Assembly (NCBI GenBank): GCA_022509165.1
Contig: JAFLTT010000004.1
Coordinates: forward strand, 62,001 to 126,000
Source: Muribaculaceae bacterium
GTDB taxonomy: Bacteria > Bacteroidota > Bacteroidia > Bacteroidales > Muribaculaceae
Length of the DNA stretch: 64,000 bases
Direction: 5' to 3'
The position numbers and the translations under genes were made by a program. The notes under the pieces were generated by a model. It worked only from the letters and a program-made list of their open reading frames with translations. It searched no databases and was not told the origin of the DNA. Shown here in pieces: positions 59,526-64,000 of the stretch (its first letter is position 1; each line of letters begins with the position of its first letter).

Positions 59526-60959
59526 ATGACCTTTCATAATACTTTCCTCAAGACATTGCGGTTTTTCATCTTGATAGGGCTACTGGCCTTCGTGCCGGTG
59601 ATGTATGCTCAAAGCCACATCACAAGGGCCCTAAGTAAGGAGAAGACCCTGAAGAGTGCGAAGAATACTTCCGACAGTATCATGATACTTCTGGATGTAT
59701 ACAGCCTCAGTGATAAGATCAATCGCGACCGTGTGCGCGGCCAAATCCTTAACCTGGTACAACGAAGCGACAACAAGGAGGTGATAACCCATGTGTTGCA
59801 AAAACTTTCCACTTCAACAGACGATACGCAAGACCTGGCCCGACTCATAGAACTTTCCGATAATTTGCCTGACACCAACGACCGCTCATCAATACAGACC
59901 GTGCTGGAGATGGAGCATGCCCAGTCTGAAACATCGAATGTGTCGGACAGCGAAATGGAAAAACAACTCGCCGATTATTCCCGCAACGGAATGACGATGG
60001 GTGGTGATCCTTACAAAGAGATACAGAACATATACCGCGCCATGATGTACCTGGGTACTTATTCCCAGGGGCCTCTCTATATGGAGTATATGAAACGTCT
60101 CGAAGAACTGGTAGAGGCACTCCCGGCTCAAGACCGAGCCATCAAGAATCTGTTCTACACAAATGCCGCAATATTCTATACCCGGAAGAAAGATTATAAA
60201 AAGGCTATAGAATTTGACCATCAACTCATAGGGGAACTGGATGCCATGCGTGCAAGATATAGCGACGAAGCCACTGCCGACCGCGATCTTGATTATTTTT
60301 ACTATCTCAGTTACCGCAGAATGTTGAGAAATTTCAAGGGACTGAGCCCCGAAGAGGTAGAGGAGGCATTCGCAAAATGTGTGGAACTGGCACAGGAGAA
60401 TGAAGAAGCGGCTAAAGATTTCGGCAACGGAGGTCTCACGAAGGCCTATTACTACATGGCTACCGAGCAATACGCTAAGGCTGTGCCTGAAATTCAAAAA
60501 GCTTTGGCCGCCCCGAATATTCATGAATTCCGCAGACAAGAACTATTAGGCCATCTGGCATACGCCATGCGAAAGACCGGCAATAAGGATGGCGAACTTG
60601 AGGCTTTGAGAAAATACACCTCGACCCTGCTAAATGAAAGGTCTGAACGACGCGAGGATATGTACCGGGAAATAGAACTGCGCAATGCTGCCAATAAGAT
60701 TATCAATGAGGAATACATGTCGCAGGAGAAATCGCGGCAGCAAAACCGGGTAATGAGGCAGACCTCGCTTACACTTGTGTATGTGCTGGCTGTGATTCTG
60801 ATATTCATGTGCCAGGCCTACTTCAGGCTTCGCCATAAAATGAAGGAACTGGAAGCCAGAAACATTAAATTGCATAGAAACATAGAATCCATATTTGACG
60901 ACGGTGTGCCACATGGCACCCGAGACCTCCGGCATCAGAAAAATAAACTGAAAGGCTGA
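59526..60959 (+). CDS. Exported TPR-like protein with C-terminal membrane helix
   Basis: A 477-residue protein with an N-terminal signal or membrane helix (about 11-28, LRFFILIGLLAFVPVMY). A periplasmic all-helical domain (about 60-400) carries TPR-like pairs such as FYTRKKDYKKAIEFDHQL and AYYYMATEQYAKAVPEIQKAL. One membrane helix (about 413-431, TLVYVLAVILIFMCQAYF) is followed by a short cytoplasmic tail (ELEARNIKLHRNIESIF...). The layout equals the sensor half of Bacteroidetes TPR-type histidine kinases or LuxR-type regulators, but the output domain is missing. Function unknown. It precedes leuS by 25 bases. Confidence 0.75.
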   Translation: MTFHNTFLKTLRFFILIGLLAFVPVMYAQSHITRALSKEKTLKSAKNTSDSIMILLDVYSLSDKINRDRVRGQILNLVQRSDNKEVITHVLQKLSTSTDDTQDLARLIELSDNLPDTNDRSSIQTVLEMEHAQSETSNVSDSEMEKQLADYSRNGMTMGGDPYKEIQNIYRAMMYLGTYSQGPLYMEYMKRLEELVEALPAQDRAIKNLFYTNAAIFYTRKKDYKKAIEFDHQLIGELDAMRARYSDEATADRDLDYFYYLSYRRMLRNFKGLSPEEVEEAFAKCVELAQENEEAAKDFGNGGLTKAYYYMATEQYAKAVPEIQKALAAPNIHEFRRQELLGHLAYAMRKTGNKDGELEALRKYTSTLLNERSERREDMYREIELRNAANKIINEEYMSQEKSRQQNRVMRQTSLTLVYVLAVILIFMCQAYFRLRHKMKELEARNIKLHRNIESIFDDGVPHGTRDLRHQKNKLKG

Positions 60960-60984
60960 GATGCCTTAAAAACATATAAGCATA

Positions 60985-63765
60985 ATGGCAAATAATCAGG
61001 ACAACTCCTACAGACATCAGGAAATAGAGAAGCATTGGCAACAATACTGGAAAGAAAATGAAACGTATAAGGTAAAGGAGAATCCCGGGAAAGAAAAATT
61101 TTATGTGCTCGACATGTTCCCTTATCCCTCCGGGGCAGGGCTGCATGTGGGACATCCGCTTGGATATATCGCAAGCGATATATATACCCGCTACAAACGT
61201 CAGCGCGGATACAATGTGTTGCATCCTATGGGATATGACGCCTACGGACTACCCGCAGAGCAGTATGCCATACAGACAGGTCAGCATCCCGAGAAGACCA
61301 CAATGGATAATATTGCCCGCTATCGTGAGCAATTAGACAAAATAGGTTTTTCATTTGACTGGAGCCGGGAGGTGCGCACTTGCGACCCCGGATACTATAA
61401 ATGGACACAATGGGCCTTCCTGCAGATGTTTAATTCCTATTACGATACTAAGGAACAGAAAGCAAAGCCGATTTCCGAACTTGTGAAACATTTCGAGAAA
61501 GAGGGTACAAAGGGGATTAATGCCGCAGAATCAAAGACATTGAACTTCACAGCAGATGAGTGGAAGGCTTTCTCAGATAAAAAGAAGGCTGAAGTGCTGA
61601 TGAACTATAGGATAGCCTATCAGGGAGAAAGCATGGTAAACTGGTGTGAAGCCCTGGGAACCGTGCTTGCCAACGATGAAGTGAGCGAAGGTCTGAGCGT
61701 GAGAGGAGGCTATCCGGTGGAACAAAAAGTAATGACACAGTGGCTGCTTAGAGTATCGGCATATGCTCAGAGGCTCCTTGAAGGGCTGGATACCCTGGAA
61801 TGGTCAGACTCTCTGAAAGAGACCCAAAAGAACTGGATAGGCCGAAGCGAGGGTGCAGAAATGGAATTCCCGGTAGGAGGCAAAGACTTTGCCCTTGAAA
61901 TATTCACCACCAGGGCCGACACAGCATTCGGTGTGACTTTCATGGTGCTTGCTCCGGAATCAAAGTATGTGGATATGCTGGTGACTCCCGAACAGCGCGA
62001 GGAAGTAGACCGATATCTGGAAGCTGTGGCAAAAAAGACAGAAAGAGAACGCCAGATAGAGAAAAAAGTAAGCGGTGTTTTTACCGGTAGTTATGCTAAA
62101 AATCCCATTTCCGGTGAAGAGATACCGGTATGGATAAGCGACTATGTTCTGGCAGGATATGGCACGGGAGCTATTATGGCTGTGCCGGCTCATGACTCGC
62201 GAGACTATGCCTTTGCAAAACATTTCAACCTGCCTATCATCCCGCTGATTGAAGGAGCAGACGTGAGCGAGGAGAGTTTTGATGCCAAAGAGGGGAAGAT
62301 GATGAACTCAGCCAATGAGAAACTCAATCTCAACGGACTTAGTGTGAAGGAAGCCATAGCCGCCACCAAGAAATTTATAGAGGCAGAGGGTATCGGAAAA
62401 GTTAAGGTGAACTACCGACTCCGCGATGCCATTTTCTCACGTCAAAGATACTGGGGTGAACCTTTCCCCATATACTATAAGGACGGCATGGCAGTAGCGA
62501 TGAAGGAGGAAGACCTGCCACTACAATTGCCGGAGGTAGATTCATATCTCCCCACTTCACAAGGTGAACCTCCTTTAGGTCGTGCAAAAAACTGGAAAAC
62601 AGCAGAGGGTTATCCCATAGAACTATGTACTATGCCGGGTTTTGCCGGGTCAAGCGCCTACTATCTGCGTTATATGGATCCTCATAACAATGAGGAATTA
62701 GTAAGCCCGGAAGCAAATCATTACTGGAGGGATGTAGACCTTTATGTGGGAGGAGCCGAACATGCCACAGGGCATCTTATCTACTCACGTTTCTGGAACA
62801 AATTCCTTCATGACCTTGGCAAAGTGGAGAAGGATGAGCCGTTCCGCAAACTTGTGAACCAGGGAATGATTCAGGGCCGCAGTAATTTTGTGTACCGTGT
62901 GAAGGATACCAACACATTTGTAAGCAAGGGCCTGAAGGATGAATATGACACCACTCCCATCAGGGTTGACATAAATCTTGTAAACAATGATTTGCTGGAT
63001 GTAGAAGCTTTCAAGAAATGGCGACCGGAATACGCTGATGCCGAATTTATCCTTGAAAACGGCAAGTATGTGTGTGGCTATGCTGTGGAAAAAATGTCAA
63101 AATCCATGTACAATGTTGTCAATCCTGATGACATTGTAGAGAAATATGGTGCTGACACCCTTCGCTTGTATGAAATGTTCCTGGGACCCATAGAGCAGTC
63201 AAAACCCTGGGATACAAATGGTATTGACGGAGCCAACCGCTTCCTCAAGAAGCTGTGGGGCCATTTCCAGAAAGCATTGGATGCTGAAGATAAGGAAATG
63301 ACTCCCGAAGAGAGGAAGACGATGCATAAGCTGATAAAGAAGGTGACCCAGGATATTGAGAATTTCTCATTCAATACCTCTGTGGCAGCCTTCATGGTGG
63401 CTTTGAATGAACTTGGAGCCCAGAAATCTGCCAACAAGGCCACAATGGATATATTTACCCGACTGATAGCACCTTTCACACCGCATATCGCAGAGGAATT
63501 CTGGCATGCGTTGGGCAATGAGGGAAGTGTGGCTGATGCTGAATGGCCACAGTATAATGAAGAGTATCTTAAGGAAGATACAGTGAAATATCCTGTAAGT
63601 TTCAACGGTAAGACACGTTTCATGCTTGAAGTGGCTTCGGATGCCGGAAAAGAGGAAGTGGAAAAGGCAGCACTGTCTGCTCCGGAGGCTTCAAAATGGT
63701 TGGAAGGCAAGACTCCGAAAAAAGTGATAGTAGTGCCCGGCAGGATTGTGAATGTAGTGATATAA
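60985..63765 (+). CDS. leuS: Leucyl-tRNA synthetase
   Basis: Class Ia synthetase charging tRNA-Leu, 926 residues. The HIGH-type motif reads [15 protein letters not shown] and the KMSKS loop [17 protein letters not shown]. The CP1 editing domain has [21 protein letters not shown] and [20 protein letters not shown] with the editing Asp. The anticodon-binding helices and a basic C-terminal domain finish the protein ([16 protein letters not shown]). Full length; followed by the rdgB start 38 bases later. Confidence 0.97.
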   Translation: MANNQDNSYRHQEIEKHWQQYWKENETYKVKENPGKEKFYVLDMFPYPSGAGLHVGHPLGYIASDIYTRYKRQRGYNVLHPMGYDAYGLPAEQYAIQTGQHPEKTTMDNIARYREQLDKIGFSFDWSREVRTCDPGYYKWTQWAFLQMFNSYYDTKEQKAKPISELVKHFEKEGTKGINAAESKTLNFTADEWKAFSDKKKAEVLMNYRIAYQGESMVNWCEALGTVLANDEVSEGLSVRGGYPVEQKVMTQWLLRVSAYAQRLLEGLDTLEWSDSLKETQKNWIGRSEGAEMEFPVGGKDFALEIFTTRADTAFGVTFMVLAPESKYVDMLVTPEQREEVDRYLEAVAKKTERERQIEKKVSGVFTGSYAKNPISGEEIPVWISDYVLAGYGTGAIMAVPAHDSRDYAFAKHFNLPIIPLIEGADVSEESFDAKEGKMMNSANEKLNLNGLSVKEAIAATKKFIEAEGIGKVKVNYRLRDAIFSRQRYWGEPFPIYYKDGMAVAMKEEDLPLQLPEVDSYLPTSQGEPPLGRAKNWKTAEGYPIELCTMPGFAGSSAYYLRYMDPHNNEELVSPEANHYWRDVDLYVGGAEHATGHLIYSRFWNKFLHDLGKVEKDEPFRKLVNQGMIQGRSNFVYRVKDTNTFVSKGLKDEYDTTPIRVDINLVNNDLLDVEAFKKWRPEYADAEFILENGKYVCGYAVEKMSKSMYNVVNPDDIVEKYGADTLRLYEMFLGPIEQSKPWDTNGIDGANRFLKKLWGHFQKALDAEDKEMTPEERKTMHKLIKKVTQDIENFSFNTSVAAFMVALNELGAQKSANKATMDIFTRLIAPFTPHIAEEFWHALGNEGSVADAEWPQYNEEYLKEDTVKYPVSFNGKTRFMLEVASDAGKEEVEKAALSAPEASKWLEGKTPKKVIVVPGRIVNVVI

Positions 63766-63803
63766 GTTTACAATAAGGGACCCGGGAAAACGTTTTTTTA
63801 ACA

Positions 63804-64000
63804 ATGGAGAAGATTATTCCCGACATAGTATTTGCCACCAACAATGCCCATAAACTCGAGGAGGCCAGGGCTATCCTCAAGGGAAGTGTAAACGTTCTTT
63901 CGTTAGCCGACATCAATTGTGATGACGATATACCGGAGACAGCTGATACACTGGAGGGCAATGCGCTGATCAAAGCCCGTTGGGTAAAGGAAAAATATGG
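63804..64000 (+). CDS. rdgB: XTP/dITP diphosphatase (RdgB/HAM1), 5' part only
   Basis: House-cleaning pyrophosphatase removing ITP, dITP and XTP. Translated by hand, the first 65 residues read [20 protein letters not shown] and onward, with the family signature [16 protein letters not shown] and [15 protein letters not shown], where acidic residues bind Mg2+. The frame is open to the window edge, so about two thirds of the gene is missing. Transcribed in the same direction as leuS. Confidence 0.92.
   Translation, partial: MEKIIPDIVFATNNAHKLEEARAILKGSVNVLSLADINCDDDIPETADTLEGNALIKARWVKEKY

Overview
The window is a 64 kb piece of a Bacteroidales chromosome. The evidence is a SusC/SusD/SusE/SusF-type starch locus, a Bacteroidetes LptE and two-subunit 2-oxoacid:ferredoxin oxidoreductase, and repeated promoters of the Bacteroidetes type (a TTTG-like -33 box, about 20 bases, then TAnnTTTG). 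A gut genus such as those of Muribaculaceae is plausible, but the sequence alone does not fix the family. No prophage, insertion sequence, CRISPR array or rRNA operon was seen. Most of the window is core chromosome with a few accessory patches and small palindromic repeats.

Layout. 1-5.6 kb (minus): one compact gene string of lysophospholipid acyltransferase, sigma-54 activator, LptE, a hypothetical protein and SecG, with two extra genes appended: a close homologue of human steroid 5-alpha-reductase and an old-yellow-enzyme reductase that runs off the left edge. 5.7-15.4 kb: small lipoprotein (minus), then coiled-coil protein, TsaE, BirA, flippase-like protein, hypothetical protein, LRR protein, polyprenyl synthase, RNase HII and DNA polymerase I. 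15.4-18.3 kb (minus): glycosyltransferase, alanine-dehydrogenase-like protein and shikimate kinase. 18.6-21.0 kb: AhpC/AhpF peroxide defence. 21.1-21.6 kb: tRNA-Ser and two tRNA-Val. 21.6-28.9 kb: AroQ, methyltransferase, RbfA, FtsX-like permease, Lrp regulator, YfhO-like membrane protein, hypothetical protein and XerD. 29-33.6 kb: KorAB, then AcpP and FabF. 33.7-36.9 kb: lipoprotein and a secreted six-hairpin glycosidase. 37.0-37.2 kb: SRP RNA and tRNA-Thr. 37.3-41.6 kb: DUF4286, RuvC, DeoC and RNase R. 42.1-49.6 kb: SusCDEF. 49.9-54.3 kb: MsbA-like exporter, a PurN-like/CD225 fusion, DUF2752 and a C1 peptidase. 54.6-64 kb: GH13 lipoprotein amylase, sodium symporter, RelA/SpoT homologue, TPR membrane protein, LeuS and the start of RdgB.

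How it works together. The SusCDEF proteins and the GH13 lipoprotein probably act together on starch-like glucans. They are separated by five unrelated genes, and no SusR regulator, SusA or SusB is present. The most noteworthy items are the 5-alpha-reductase/OYE pair, which suggests bile-acid or steroid ring reduction; the PurN-like/CD225 membrane fusion facing a DUF2752 gene; a RelA/SpoT protein whose synthetase half looks degraded; a DNA polymerase I whose proofreading residues look lost; and nested palindromic repeats that sit in intergenic regions and supply stop or start codons to neighbouring genes.
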